A stretch of DNA of 64,000 bases, from contig CM043963.1 of the NCBI GenBank assembly GCA_014529385.2, positions 70,691,912-70,755,911 of the forward strand. The letters are read 5' to 3'. This stretch comes from Adiantum capillus-veneris. Lineage: Eukaryota; Streptophyta; Polypodiopsida; Polypodiales; Pteridaceae. Shown here piece after piece: positions 36,680 to 47,637 of the stretch. Within the stretch, counting starts at the first letter, position 1; the number at the start of each line of letters is the position of its first letter. A program made the position numbers and the translations under genes. The notes beneath the pieces were generated by a model. It was not told where the DNA came from and did not search any database. It was given only the letters and a program-made list of their open reading frames with translations.

Positions 36680-37547
36680 TGATCAAGTGATCATTAGCTT
36701 TACATTAATGGAAACACATCTTCTTTTTTCCCTTATCACCAGAATTGCCAGATGAAGTACTGCCAGCAGAAGCATTAGGAACAAAAGTTTTGCCACTCGC
36801 AACAGAACCATAAGAAGTGGTTGCATTGCTGTTACCACCCTTTCTTTGAGAAGCAATAAAAGCCTGTTCAACTGCACGCTGTCTAGTCCTGTTTTTTCTA
36901 AAAAGTGACTCTTGCAACAACAATGTGCATAATGCATCAAACTTGACAACTTTAGGATTTCCTTGGGTCATAAGTCTCCAAGTACTAGCAAAAGTCTGGT
37001 AAGAATCTGGTAAGGCATCAAGAACAATCTGCACAAGGGAGCTGTCTGAAATGACTTCACCTGCAGAAATAAGTTGCTCATTGATATCCTTGACACTAGC
37101 AAGGAAAGTGTCCATATCATCTTCCTCATGCATAATCTTTGTCTCCATCTCTTCATGCAACAAAGCAATTTTAGCCTCATTGCGACTTGCATAAAGACTA
37201 GCCAATATATCCCAAGCCTGTTTTGCAGATTTTGTTGAACAAATGTGAGGAACAATGGTGCGCTTCACAGACAACGCAATCAATGCATGAGCCTGCGCAT
37301 CCTTTACATCCCAACGAGATTGTTTTGCCGTAGGCAAAACAACTCTAATAGCAGCAAGACCTGCAACATCCTCAACATCGCCTGCATCCTCAGAACCAAG
37401 ATGTACATCAATGCCCTGCAAAATATTCCAGACGCCCTTTGACATAAGAACATGTTGCATCATGTAGGCCCACATAGGGTAATTGTCCCCATCCAACCTG
37501 TCCTCAGCCGCAAACATCTTGAACACATCTGTGTTGTTGTCAGCCAT
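36680..37547 (-). pseudogene. Copia gag
   Basis: ATG at 37547 opens MADNNTDVFKMFAAEDRLDG and runs about 280 residues through the UBN2/Retrotran_gag-type domain (NYPMWAYMMQHVLMSKGVW, LLHEEMETKIMHEEDDMDTF). It ends in a Ser/Thr/Lys-rich linker and a zinc knuckle. A TAA inside the knuckle (CFH-stop-CKANDHLIKQC) breaks the frame. It also adds one residue to the CX2C spacing, so the knuckle itself is damaged. Confidence 0.85.
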
Positions 37548-37890
37548 GGTAAATGCTGCACCTGATGTGAAAACTACCCGAAAATAGGAGAAACGGAGCG
37601 GGAACAACACATGCTATATAGCACAAACCGTAGGAGACTGTACGGCACCTGTTATGCAAAAAACGGCACTGATAGAAATTATGCACAAAATGATGAAATA
37701 GCCTGTGCTATACTGCCTTTAATGGAAACATAGGCCGAAATGAGCCCGAATCAAAAATCTGAGCAGACGAGCTCTACCACCTCGCCCGAAATTTTTGTCG
37801 CCCTGCGAACGCTTGCCAAAGCTCATTGAATCGGAGAAAGTGAGCATGCATATGTTGGAGCAGCTGGCGACTAAGCCCGGGAGGACATAA

Positions 37891-37905
37891 CCTGCTCTGA
37901 TACCA
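37891..37905 (-). other. Copia primer binding site, initiator tRNA-Met type
   Basis: The minus strand reads TGGTATCAGAGCAGG two bases after the 5' LTR. This is the classic plant copia primer site complementary to the 3' end of initiator tRNA-Met. Confidence 0.92.
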
Positions 37906-37907
37906 AT

Positions 37908-38134
37908 TGTTGGAATTAGGGTTGCAGAGAAACACACACAGCTTGGAGAAGACAAAGGAAGCTCAAGGCACACAATAGAGAGTGTATTACTTAGTGTGCA
38001 ATGGAAAGATGGATAGCCCTAGAGTGATGGGCATATATGCAATGCTCGAGGAAAAAAACCTCCTAAAGAGGGAAAAAATGCCCCGACGGTCCTAGTGTGT
38101 TCACACACATTACTACCACATGTATATGGTAACA
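37908..38134 (-). repeat. 5' LTR of copia (227 bp)
   Basis: It starts TGTTGGAATTAGGGTTGC and ends ATATGGTAACA on the plus strand, followed by the gatag duplication. In coding orientation its end is followed by ATTGGTATCAGAGCAGG. Confidence 0.93.
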
Positions 38135-38139
38135 GATAG

Positions 38140-39320
38140 TGCATCAACTACTTGATTATGCTTGCCAGCAATGTGAGAAATATGAAAATTGAATTGCGAA
38201 TGTTTTTTTGCCTATCTCATTTGTTTGTCGGAGAGCTTGGTTTGCATCATGAAGTACTTAAGACTTTGTTGATTCGTTTGTAGGATGAATGGAGTCCCCA
38301 AAAGGTAGTGCTTCCATGTATCAAGGGCATGTAGGACAGCTAGTAGCTCCTTTTCGTAGATTCCCAAGACACGCTCATCGAAATTGAGTCTTCAACTCTC
38401 ATATGCTGTTGCCTATTGCATGCCCTTCTTGAAGCAAGACTGATCCAAGGCAATCTCCACAAGCATCACACTAGACCTCAAATGGTTTTGAGAGGTCCAG
38501 AAGTGTAATCATAGGTTGAGAGGTAAGATTTTCTTTAAGCTTATCAAAAGCACTTTGCTCCTTGGCAGGCCATACGTACTTAACATTCTTCTTTGTCAAG
38601 TCATGTAATGGTCCCGCTATTTGGGAGAACTTAGCTATGAAGCATCTATAATATGCCCACATACCAATAAAGCTTCGTAGCTCATGTAGATTCCTTGGGT
38701 TAGGCCATCCGTTTATTGCCTCTAACTTTGTTGAATCCATACAAATACCATCTTGAGAGATAATGTGACCTAAGTATTGAATCTCTTGAAGAAAAAATTC
38801 ACTCTTCTTTGGATTAATGAAAAGTTTATTCTCCCTCAAAGCTTGAAAAATTACCTGGAGATGTTTCTTATGCTCCTCAATGGATTTGGAGTAGATGATG
38901 ATATCATCAAAGAACACTCCAGTAAACATACGGTAGGGTTAAAAAAATTTCTCCATCAGGCAGTTGAACATGGTTGGAGCATTTGTCAAGCCAAAAGGCA
39001 TGACAAGATATTCATAAAGACCAAACGTTGTGCAAAATGCGGTCTTTATGATATCTTCATTCACTACCCTTATTTGACAATAGCCACTTTTAAGATCAAT
39101 CCGACTGAAGTAGATCGACCCCTGTAGCTTATCAAATAGATCTGCTACCCGTGGTACATGAAATCTGTTTTTGATAGTGATATGATTTAGTGCTCGATAG
39201 TCCACACACAAGCAGTACGTGTCGTCTTTCTTTTGCACTAGAAGGACTCGTGAACAAAAGGGAGAGGAACTAGGCCTCACCATCCCTTTATCTATCGGTT
39301 CATGCACCTGCCTCATAATT
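38140..39320 (-). pseudogene. G1 gypsy reverse transcriptase and RNase H
   Basis: RT motifs include VQKKDDTYCLCVDYRALNHI, SRIDLKSGYCQIRV, TAFCTTFGLYEYLVMPFGLT and FFDDIIIYSKS (F/YxDD box; first position Phe) near 38900. Then follow the connection (NKLFINPKKSEFFLQEIQYL) and a decayed RNase H (38140-38470), broken by the copia insertion at VVDALS. A TAA replaces a residue after EKFF at about 38940. Confidence 0.88.
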
Positions 39321-41375
39321 TCCTCTTGTTGAGCTTGAGAAACTATATAAGGAGGCTTATTAGGCGGTGATCTCCCAGGTAGAAGCTCTATGTTATGGCC
39401 ATCACCCCTCGTTTTGGAGGTATCTCTCTAGGGATGTCTTTGATAAAAACATATTGGAATCCATTTAAGGAATTAGACAACTCTAATTCCTCTTTATTCC
39501 TACCATCTTTACCTAAAACATTAGGGTCATTAGCAGATTATTTGACAAAAATCATGTACGCAAAAATCAAGCTTTTCATTGACTTATCAAAAGCAGGTTA
39601 ATTTACAAGTGGTATAGTACGACCAGACTCATTAGCATCTATATACATGCTCTTTTCCCTAAAGGTGAAGTAGATTCTCCTTTCATGGAACTTTATGTTG
39701 GTAGCCATGTAGTTGAACCATGGTACCCCTAGGATAGCATCCTCATGTTGGAGAGGGGAGATGAAGAAATCTTCTTTGTTGACATAGATTTGGACATGAA
39801 GTCTCAACTTCCCAATTAAGGGTGTGATGGAGGCTTATTGTCCCTTGAAAGCTCCATCATCCGTGACCGTATCTCCCATCTCAAAAGCTTGTATGTACAA
39901 CTTGGTGGACAACTCCTTTGATATAAAGTTGTGAGTAGAGCAAGGGTCAAAGAGAATAAGGGAATCATGCTTCCGGCCCCAAGCATAGGAAAGGGATGAG
40001 CCTTTGCAATGAGTATCCTCTTTTGGAGCTTCAACCATGGAAAGTCTAGGAGTATCATTGCGTACATTTCTTTTGGGGCAAGAATGATAACCATTTCCTT
40101 GCTCCCCACACTTAAATCATTTATGGTCTTTACGAAAGGCCTCTAATTCTTTGGGAGAGATCTTTTTTTAACCTTTGTAAGCTCCTTTTTCTTGGCCTTG
40201 TTGTTGTTGTTGTTGGTGTTGCCTTGGGAAGAGTTTTGAGCATTTCTCTTTCCTTTAGCTTCTTTTTGATCCTTGTTTTCCATGGGCTTGGAATTTCTTC
40301 TTGCCCTTGTTGGAAATTGATCCTTGAAGCAACCATAATGTGGTGGATGACTTTGGTGATAGCGCTTTTGACATACTCGGCCATTTCTTCAGGTAATCCT
40401 ACAAAAAATGGTTGCTTTTGTTCGACGAAGTCTATTCTTTGAAAGACTGTAGCTTTGAGATGTAAATCCCAAAACGTGTCTACATATTTGTGGATAGACT
40501 CTTTGAAGAGTAGCTTCAAACTTCACCATTTGGTAGCACTTTGTCCTTGGCATCTCTTGCAAGGAATTGCTTCACTATGGAAAATTGTAGAGTTTTCCAT
40601 GTTCTTGGGGATTCTCCATTCCCATGGAGACTCGCCCACCATTGATGGGCAAACTTTTGGAAGTGCATAGATACACGACCTAGCTTGGAGGACTCTGTGA
40701 AGCCCTCATCTCCAAAGGCCACATCAAACTGTTGGATGAAGGCCAAAACTTTGTATGTAGCACCAAAGGTACCATCATAGGTGAGAAAAGAGATGCTCTT
40801 TCCTCCCTCCTTGAACTTCTTTAGTTTGTAAAACCTTTTCCAAGTAGCATGGGAATCCTCTTGTATTCTTTAGAGGAATAGTTGTTGCTTTCATCGGGAG
40901 AGGAGGAAGATGAAGAAGAAGGAGAAGAGGGTGACCTCTTTCTTGCCTTTTTCTTCCTTTGTTTTTTCTCTTCCCTTTTGGAATGACGAGGAGAAGGATT
41001 CTGGGTTGACCATTTTCTCTTGGGAGGAGTTGACAAACGTCTAGACCACCGTCTTTGTGGATCCACATCTTCAGAGGAACTTAGGGATTCGCTTCTTTCT
41101 CGTTCTTTGGATTCTTCCTCTCTTATGGGAGAGAGTCTTATTTTGGGAGTTTCATCAAGAGGCCTCCTAAGCTCTCTCTCCTCTTAGAGAGGAAGGGAAG
41201 TCCCATACGCACAAAGTTGTTGAGTAACTCCATCTTGCAAAGCAGGGTTGCCCGTAGCTTGCTGCAACCTTGTAACAAGGTAATTAACAAACATGGGGGC
41301 ATCATCATTAGCACCTTCATGTGCAAAATCAAAGTTATCAATGTTCATTCTACTCTCTTGGTTATTGTCAGCCAT
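39321..41375 (-). pseudogene. G1 gypsy gag and protease
   Basis: ATG at 41375 (MADNNQESRMNIDNFDF) opens gag. A Lys/Arg/Ser-rich region follows (40820-41070), then a Retrotrans_gag segment (RVSMHFQKFAHQWWASLHG), a zinc knuckle in which the second-half His is Asn (CGEQGNGYHSC) and the first Cys codon is TGA, and a protease with LILFDPCSTHNFISKEL and DAILGVPWF. The region crosses frames several times. The protease D-x-G appears as DPC, which would not be catalytically normal. Confidence 0.75.
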
Positions 41376-41699
41376 GCTAATTAAACTTATGTATAGATTA
41401 CTTTGTGCTTTGGTACCCTCAAAAACCTTAGTCGCTACTCTTCTTTACCTTTGAAAATTAGTTATTAAGCAGCCGCACCCGTGGTTTAGAGTCTCTTGAT
41501 TGCAAAGACTAGTGGAGAGGGTCTAACATTACTCGATTGATTATGGTTCCTCTTGAGATTTCTTGTAGCTCAATAATGGTTAAGCCAAAGGCAAGCCCCA
41601 AGAGACTCCATTATTAACACTATAGTTCCCAATGGTGTACCTTGAACTAAGTCCTTCTCAACCAAGATAATAGATCCCTGTCCCACTTACCCTATTGCA
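41376..41699 (-). other. Leader of G1 gypsy (primer site not found)
   Basis: Non-coding leader between gag start and the 5' LTR remnant. The LTR end next to the leader is deleted, so the primer binding site is missing or unrecognisable. Confidence 0.45.
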
Positions 41700-41701
41700 A
41701 T

Positions 41702-41740
<39 letters not shown>

Positions 41741-42359
41741 GTATTATTTAATTATACCATTTGGACAAGTGTCCTCTTTTCCCTCTTTGAGAGAAAGATT
41801 TAAATTACTTATTTAAATGCATCCAAATCCTCACTGGCCCCTTTAAAGCCTATCCAATAGGATTCAAGCATATCATGAGGCAAAATGGGGAGGATCTTGA
41901 CATGTGTACTTTATGCTTCTTAAGAGATCATGTTTGAATTGCACACTTCAAGCACCTTAGGCATTTAAGTATGACAATCTTTTATGCCTCTTGAGAGATC
42001 ATGTGTGAATTGAACACTTCAAGAACCTTAGTCATTTAAGCATGACAAGCACTTCAAGCTTGGGCAAGGTTCCCACAAAAACCTTAAGCACCTTAGTCAA
42101 CAAGCACGACAAGCACCTCAAGCTTGGGTAGGGTTTCCACCTCAAGGTCAACCCCAACTTGCTTAAGGTCCTAGGCCTAAGGACTTTTAAAACTAACCTT
42201 AGAAGGTCTTTAATGAAGCTAACCCTAAATTCTTCTAAGTTCCATTATATGTACATGTCTATATTCTACGTCTTGTCCCCATTCATCTCCTCCATATTAA
42301 ATGATCAGTTCAATATGAGAAAGTATTTTTGAAATAGGTAGATATTAGATTTTATGACA
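41700..42359 (-). repeat. Truncated 5' LTR of G1 gypsy
   Basis: It matches about 30820-31405 of the 3' LTR and ends at the same TTTTATGACA. The roughly 740 bp of LTR that should lie before 41700 are absent. The break coincides with a (CT)n run (41704-41737) that occupies the place of the (GT)n run in the 3' LTR. Internal minisatellite units (41945-42130) are more numerous than in the 3' LTR. Confidence 0.78.
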
Positions 42360-42523
42360 TTTTCCACAGTTGGAGTGGTCACTATATAATAGGTTGCGGC
42401 CACATATACCATTTTCCATGTCGCATGCAAAACATGGTAAACAAAAAAGAGTGCCATATTTGCAAGGCTCGGATTGACAAATTTAGGTATTCTATGTTCA
42501 AAATGGAGAAAGAATATCAATAA

Positions 42524-43219
42524 TAAGTGGCAGCCACTTCAAGGGAGAGACTCTATTTTGGATAGTCTGAATTTATCTTTGTAAACATCACAACCTAGGA
42601 GTGGATTGCAGTGACTTTTTGATCATTGTATATGCCCCCCTTGCAATGAAAGTTGAAGGCTTGTAAAACTTGCAGTGACTTTTTGAATTATGGTATATGA
42701 TACCCTTGCAATGAACACTGAAGCAAACTGCCTTGTAACAAAACATGGACAAATTGATCTGTGAATGTTTTGATAGTCTTACTTGGTGTATATCCAACAT
42801 GGTGGTCCTAATATTAGTGTCCTAAATGTACTTAAATCTAGTGGTTGTACACATTAAAACAACATTTGACATTGCTGATAAGCAATGGTGGCAAAAATAA
42901 CTTGTGAACTAACCTTATAATGCAAAGTGTATAAAGCTGCCCATTGATTCAAGTGAACAAATTTTTTTAAAATCATGAAATACAAAAGTGTATAAATCCT
43001 CCCATTGATTCAAGAAAACAAACCTTTTAAAGTCATAAATGGCAATACTTAGACTCCCGCATTGAGAGACAAGAAAATAGTAATTGTGGTATTTCCCTTG
43101 GCAAAAGGGCCACATCACAAAAAAGAGTTTACATGGCTTCCAATTGTTTTGCACCCCAATAAAGTGTTACCCTACATGCTATCTATGTTTACATCATTGC
43201 TCCGCAATACCCTTCTTTT
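42524..43219. other. 3' flank of RING gene, no other gene
   Basis: AT-rich sequence after the RING stop. It contains a diverged direct repeat near 42600-42720 (cagtgactttttga ... tatgcccccttgcaatgaa) and another at 42930-43030 (cccattgattcaag). It may include 3' UTR and the outer end of the hAT element, but no terminal inverted repeat was pinned down. Confidence 0.4.
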
Positions 43220-45318
43220 TCAAGTAGGAGGATAATCATCCACCTCAAGGTTCACGTTCAATTCAAGCAAAGTACATCCACCAAGCTCACAAAAACTGAG
43301 TTCTTCGATTGTCACCTCTTCCCCTTGATCCTGGTCATTCTCATTGATATCCACAATCCACCGCGGTTTGTCTTCTTCATACCTTCATGATTGAATATTG
43401 CTTAAAAGCCTATGATTGCAATATAGGTATACCAATTTCTTGGTACGATTGCTGAAAAGACGAGTATGAATAGTCGAGTGTACATAGCTATAGGTATTAC
43501 AATTTTTCTCAAAACTTGAAGTGGCTTCACACTATTCAAGAACCCTAACAACCAGTCTACATATTCTAGGCATCGAAGCACCGTTCATGAGCCACCATCT
43601 CCATGCTGGGTATTTTGATGCAAGGTTCTGCAAAAAATCTGAACTCAAAAGGCCATCCTTTAACTTGTACTTTGTCAGGTCGGCGATTGCGTGAGCTTTA
43701 TCATCTAGATTGCTGTAGAAATTATTGACCACGTCATAGAAGTCTTCAATCACCTCTTCATCTAATTCATCAGAGTCCATGTTTCAGTACTTTGGATCAA
43801 GTAGAAAAGAAACACTATGCAGTGGACTATGCACACTGACCCATCAACCATGTACATGCTTATTTAAGATATCCCTTTTCGATTTATTAAAGGTGCTCTC
43901 TAAGGATTAATAAAAAAATTTGCAAGCTCTAACGGAGAGTTCAAACTCTCCTGAACATTATACAAGCCCATGTACACCTTCCCTATATTGTGTAACTTAA
44001 GATCAAACTGATGCAAGGATATCATCATAGGCCTCATCACTAAGTATGTGTCACCAATATCAGATGAAAAGTGTCTATCATCAATAAACACTTTCAAGGA
44101 CCACACCTTTGTTTTTAGTGTTTCTGGTTACTCTACTTCCCACTCATAGAAGCCAACACAAACAAATGTCTCCAAAACAACATTTTTGTTTTGCAAAAGA
44201 CTTTCCCCAATGTACATGTTAGTGTCTATACATAATATGGACATAGTTTGCCGATACATGTCTACCACATGTTGTCTCTTCAAAATAAACTTCACCACCT
44301 TCCTTGCTTTATCTATAATGATTTTGAACCAATCGATGTCATGTTTTTTATACCAGTCCTGCAACTAAAGATTGAAGCTATGTGCATTGCAACCAAACAT
44401 GTGCAAGCTAGGAAAGTGCTCCTCCAAGAGACCAACTACTCTGAAATTTTTTGCATTGTGCATGATCACCTGTAATACATTGGGGACACCTATTTAATGA
44501 ATTGTCTTTGTTATTATATTAGCTATATAGCTCCCTCACTTTATCTCACGTGAGCTATCAATTGCTTTAATAAAGCAGTGCCCTCAAGGACTGAACAACA
44601 TCACATTAATTAGTAGCCTACGTTGGACATTTGACCATACATCATTGACTATAGTGCATCCTATTTGATCAATTGATCTCAAGATCATTCTATCAACTTC
44701 CTTTTGGGTGTCTACAAAGCATTTATCCAAGAACATTGTACGCATCTGGTGATGTGATGGAGGGGAAAAACCAACACCATACTCACCAATCTTCTTCCGT
44801 GAATGCTTCCATGGCTCAAGTGTGACTATCAACATAAAATTGCCAGTAAAACAGATAGCTTGTGCATGAGTAGACTTTACCTCTTCAAGAGCAATTGATC
44901 GAAATAATTGCTTGAGACTTACTTTCCTCATTCTATGCATTCAAAATTGATACTTGGGCGATCCATCTTGAGCACTTATTTGTGTGTGTGTGGTGACCCG
45001 CATGGAGGGCGCACCACTGTTTTGTCCACCTTGTGTTGAGGCAACACTAGCTTGGTGCTTTGAAACCAACCAGCTTGGAGTCGGTATTCCACGTTGCTTT
45101 GCATTGGCTACACCTCCTAATAACTCTCTCAAGCATTTAATAGCACTCTCACATCCTACATCATTACGTCTACCTACATTTTTCCTATTCGTTGTTCTAT
45201 TCCCTGATCCAAGGAAGTGTTCCCTAAAACCAGAGGCACCTCCTAGTTTTTCTTTGTTGCCGCATAATTTGCAACACCAATCTATAAATGATCTTACTTT
45301 CTTAGCAAATTGCTACTC

Positions 45319-45334
45319 AGGTCCTGGAATGAGT
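45319..45334. repeat. LINE target-site duplication, left copy
   Basis: The 16-bp sequence aggtcctggaatgagt is repeated exactly at 52116-52131, immediately after the A tail of the LINE. It belongs to the hAT coding sequence. Confidence 0.93.
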
Positions 45335-45632
45335 CCCGATCATTTTCGCTCGCTACTTCTGCTCGCCCCCTCTTGTTGCGCCATCGCTAACCTCCCCCCC
45401 CCCCCCCCCCCCACTGCCCCGGCGCTGCCCCCCCGCCCCCGCCAGCCACTACGCACTGCCCCCGCCCTTGCCAGTCCCTGCGCACTGCCCCACAGCCCAT
45501 CCGCTGCCCCCCTTGTTTTCGTGCTGCCCCACAGGCCCGCTGCCTCCCTTCATGTTGCCATCCCCCCCCCCCCCCTTCCCCCCCCATCTTACCGCTCACT
45601 GCCGCTTGTGCACCCGCACATTACCCGACTGT

Positions 45633-45668
<36 letters not shown>

Positions 45669-45796
45669 TTTTCTTTTTTCCTCGAAGCGTCCTGCAAATT
45701 AGCTCGTGAAGCATTGTCTTTTTGGGAAAGTGCTCGACGCTCATCTGCAGATTCTCTCCGCCGCCGCTGGTTTTTACACCACAGCAGTAGACACAG
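45335..45796 (+). other. C-rich 5' UTR of LINE with poly-C tracts
   Basis: The promoter-bearing 5' end of the LINE contains CCGC/CTGCC-rich sequence, a run of about 17 C (45395-45411) and an uninterrupted run of 35 C (45634-45668). The minus strand can therefore form G-quadruplexes. Long ORFs here are proline or glycine runs. Confidence 0.8.
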
Positions 45797-46594
45797 ATGG
45801 AGGCTCCAGCTTCGCCACAAAGGGACTCGTCCGAAGCCCCCTCGCCCGACCCCGTTGAGTCCACCATTCAACTTGCTCTTTCGCCGACAGAGAAAGCGAG
45901 CCTTGCCGCAGAGGTAGAGTGATTGCAGGCGAGTTCTGTCATCTACAAGATTCTCGGCACCCGACCTAGCAGAGGAGAGCTGCGTGACCTTCTCCAAGCC
46001 CGCCTTCTCGTAGAGGTGGGCAAGATCTTGGACGTACAAATACTCGGACGAGGTTACTATCAGATCAAGTTTGAGACCTCCGAGATGGTGTCCAAGGTCA
46101 TCGCCATGAGTCCACTGACCATCCGAGCAACACGTGCACACTTTCAACAGCGGAGACATGGTTTTGACCCTGCTTCGAATGTTCTAGTAGAGGAGGTAGA
46201 CATCCCCATCTCTGTTTGCTTTCCGGGTTTGTGGAGGGAGTACTTACCACTTTTGTCCAGGATCAGCTCAGCCATTGGGCCTGTCCTGCAGACACCTTGC
46301 ACGACAGCCTCAATAGCTGCCAAGGCTGTTGGCATTCCCTCAGTTTGCATTTTGGTCAAAAACACTCACACGCTCCTAAAGGTTATTCTTCTACCTCGGG
46401 TGAGTGGGGGTTGCTTTAGACAGAGTGTGGAGTATTCGTGCCTCCCGAACCAGTGCTTCACGAATTGGCCATCTAGCGCAGTCCTGTCCACGGAGGAGGC
46501 CTTGACCTACACCATAGCCTCAGCCCCAGCCTGCAAGGCCTGGCCATCAGACACAGACAGAGACACAATGCAGACATGCAAAGCCACCCTCTGA
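45797..46594 (+). pseudogene. LINE ORF1 (DUF4283-type RNA-binding protein)
   Basis: ATG at 45797 (MEAPASPQRDSSEAPSPDPV) opens the frame. A TGA at 45920 interrupts it, and the frame stays open to 46594. The central segment (YKILGTRPSRGELRDLLQ ... VEVGKILDVQILGRGYYQIK, then FPGLWREYL) matches the plant LINE ORF1 domain DUF4283. A zinc knuckle follows, recognisable only after a frameshift (YSCLPNQC ... GHLAQSC near 46430-46490). ORF1 coats LINE RNA. This copy is broken by at least one stop and one shift. Confidence 0.78.
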
Positions 46595-47637
46595 GCGTGG
46601 GGCTCTAGCGGAGGAGGGATGGCAGCAGCAGGTGGTAGACGATGACAGGGGCCACGTCAGCTTGGCACTCAGAGTGGTCCTCAGGCGCCTACTCAGCAGC
46701 AGTGGGTTCCCAAGGGGAGCTGGTTTGGTCCTCTTGCACAGGATGAGGTCCTTGCTCCAGCCCCCACCCCAGCTTCACCCTTGACAGCCCCTCCCCCCCC
46801 AGAGTTCCCCCCTTCTTCCTCATCCTCCCCCCCGCCTCCTGCTCCTGCCACCTCTTCCCACCGCCCCTCTACCTCTACTGCTCCCTCCCGCCCCTCTTCT
46901 CCACCGCTCCCCCCAGCTCCTTCTCCCCCCCCTCCTGCTTCAGTTCCACAGTTGACCCAGGGGGCAGGGCCTTCTCTGACGGCTAGGAGATTTCTTGGCA
47001 GCGCCTTTGCCATGAGTCGCTTAGCGAGAGAGGGACAACCTTTCTTGTGACCCCCTCCACAGGTACAAACATCTTCCCTTGCAGCTATCCCTCATGGTCC
47101 GACGAGCATTGACATCCGGCGCCGATGGGACTTCTTATGAGGCATCCTGCTTCAAGGTCCATGCTTTGTTCCTTGCCGCTAGGGGGACAGATGCCTTGGA
47201 CTCAGCAGTTGGCTTCTCCTTCCCCCTTTGCGACATGGAGCAGACAGAGTGGACTCTCGACTCAGTGTTGGTATGGTTGCACACACAAGTCCTAGAGTTA
47301 TCTCACCACATGGGAGAACTAGGGAGTTACAGAAATGCTCCAGACTTTGTGGCCTTTGGCCAAGTTTGCGGTGACACCTCCAGATTCAATAGGATGTAGA
47401 CACATTGTGGTTTACTTCTTTGCCGATTCACACTTCTTGCCATGTATACATTCATGAGGACTCCTGGACAGAGGAGGTTGCTTTACGTATGGCTCACTCT
47501 GCTTGGACTTGGGCTAGACACTTGTTGCAGTCAAGCCTATCTAGAGGATGCTCGGATGCGAATTACTCCCCATCCAAGCCAGCTTCGAAGATAGCCCGTC
47601 TAGCTGGTGCGACAGCATTTGTTCTCTCTCGCTCCCC
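46595..47637 (+). pseudogene. LINE ORF1-ORF2 junction region, proline-rich
   Basis: A Pro/Ser-rich low-complexity segment (46740-46960, PPPPEFPPSSSSSPPPP) is followed by an open stretch, 47079-47399, with no recognisable domain (LSLMVRRALTSGADGTSYEA). It is probably the C-terminal extension of ORF1, with frame breaks. Confidence 0.5.

Larger units (their letters stand above)
33332..38139 (-). mobile_element. Ty1/copia element nested in G1 gypsy, with gatag TSDs
   Basis: LTR-to-LTR this is 33337-38134 (4798 bp). Five-base target duplications gatag lie at 33332-33336 and 38135-38139. It is inserted where the gypsy frame reads VVDALS, the conserved end of RNase H. The order on the minus strand is 5' LTR, tRNA-iMet primer site, gag, PR, IN, RT, RH, polypurine tract, 3' LTR, as in Ty1/copia. 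By my hand alignment the LTRs differ at about 16 of 227 positions, mostly transitions, so insertion is not very recent. It carries a deletion and an antisense fragment in the PR-IN region. Confidence 0.92.
30081..42359 (-). mobile_element. G1 Ty3/gypsy element inserted in RING gene (12.3 kb with nested copia)
   Basis: The 3' LTR is 30081-31405. The polypurine tract is the purine run beside 31406 (minus strand). Pol and gag run on the minus strand from 41375 down to 31908, and the remnant of the 5' LTR is 41700-42359. The target duplication is tttt (atttt if the shared A is counted), and the host frame is restored by removing it. Gene order gag-PR-RT-RH-IN fits Ty3/gypsy. A copia element sits at 33337-38134 in the RNase H/integrase junction. 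Without it, the element is about 7.5 kb. Confidence 0.85.
29890..42523 (+). pseudogene. RING-H2 finger gene split by nested retrotransposons
   Basis: The last exon begins after a ttcccacag acceptor at 29890. Its frame reads QKCDLHEMEKWCQQQ, then PPPTYTEDAEGPCPICEHIF, and stops abruptly at 30080 against a gypsy LTR. At 42360 the other flank repeats tttt. Dropping one tttt copy lets the same frame continue for about 52 codons to TAA at 42521-42523. The two halves give a complete C-X2-C-X14-C-X-H-X2-H-X2-C-X10-C-X2-C pattern (CGHIYHFPC in the middle, CHIC at the end), a RING-H2 ligand set. RING fingers usually recruit E2 enzymes in E3 ubiquitin ligases. The insertion removes the second half of the finger, so this copy should be inactive. 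Confidence 0.75.

Noticed and set aside
45387-45716. Proline-rich protein of 241 codons
   Set aside because: It arises from poly-C and CCGC-rich LINE 5' UTR sequence. The opposite strand gives Gly runs.
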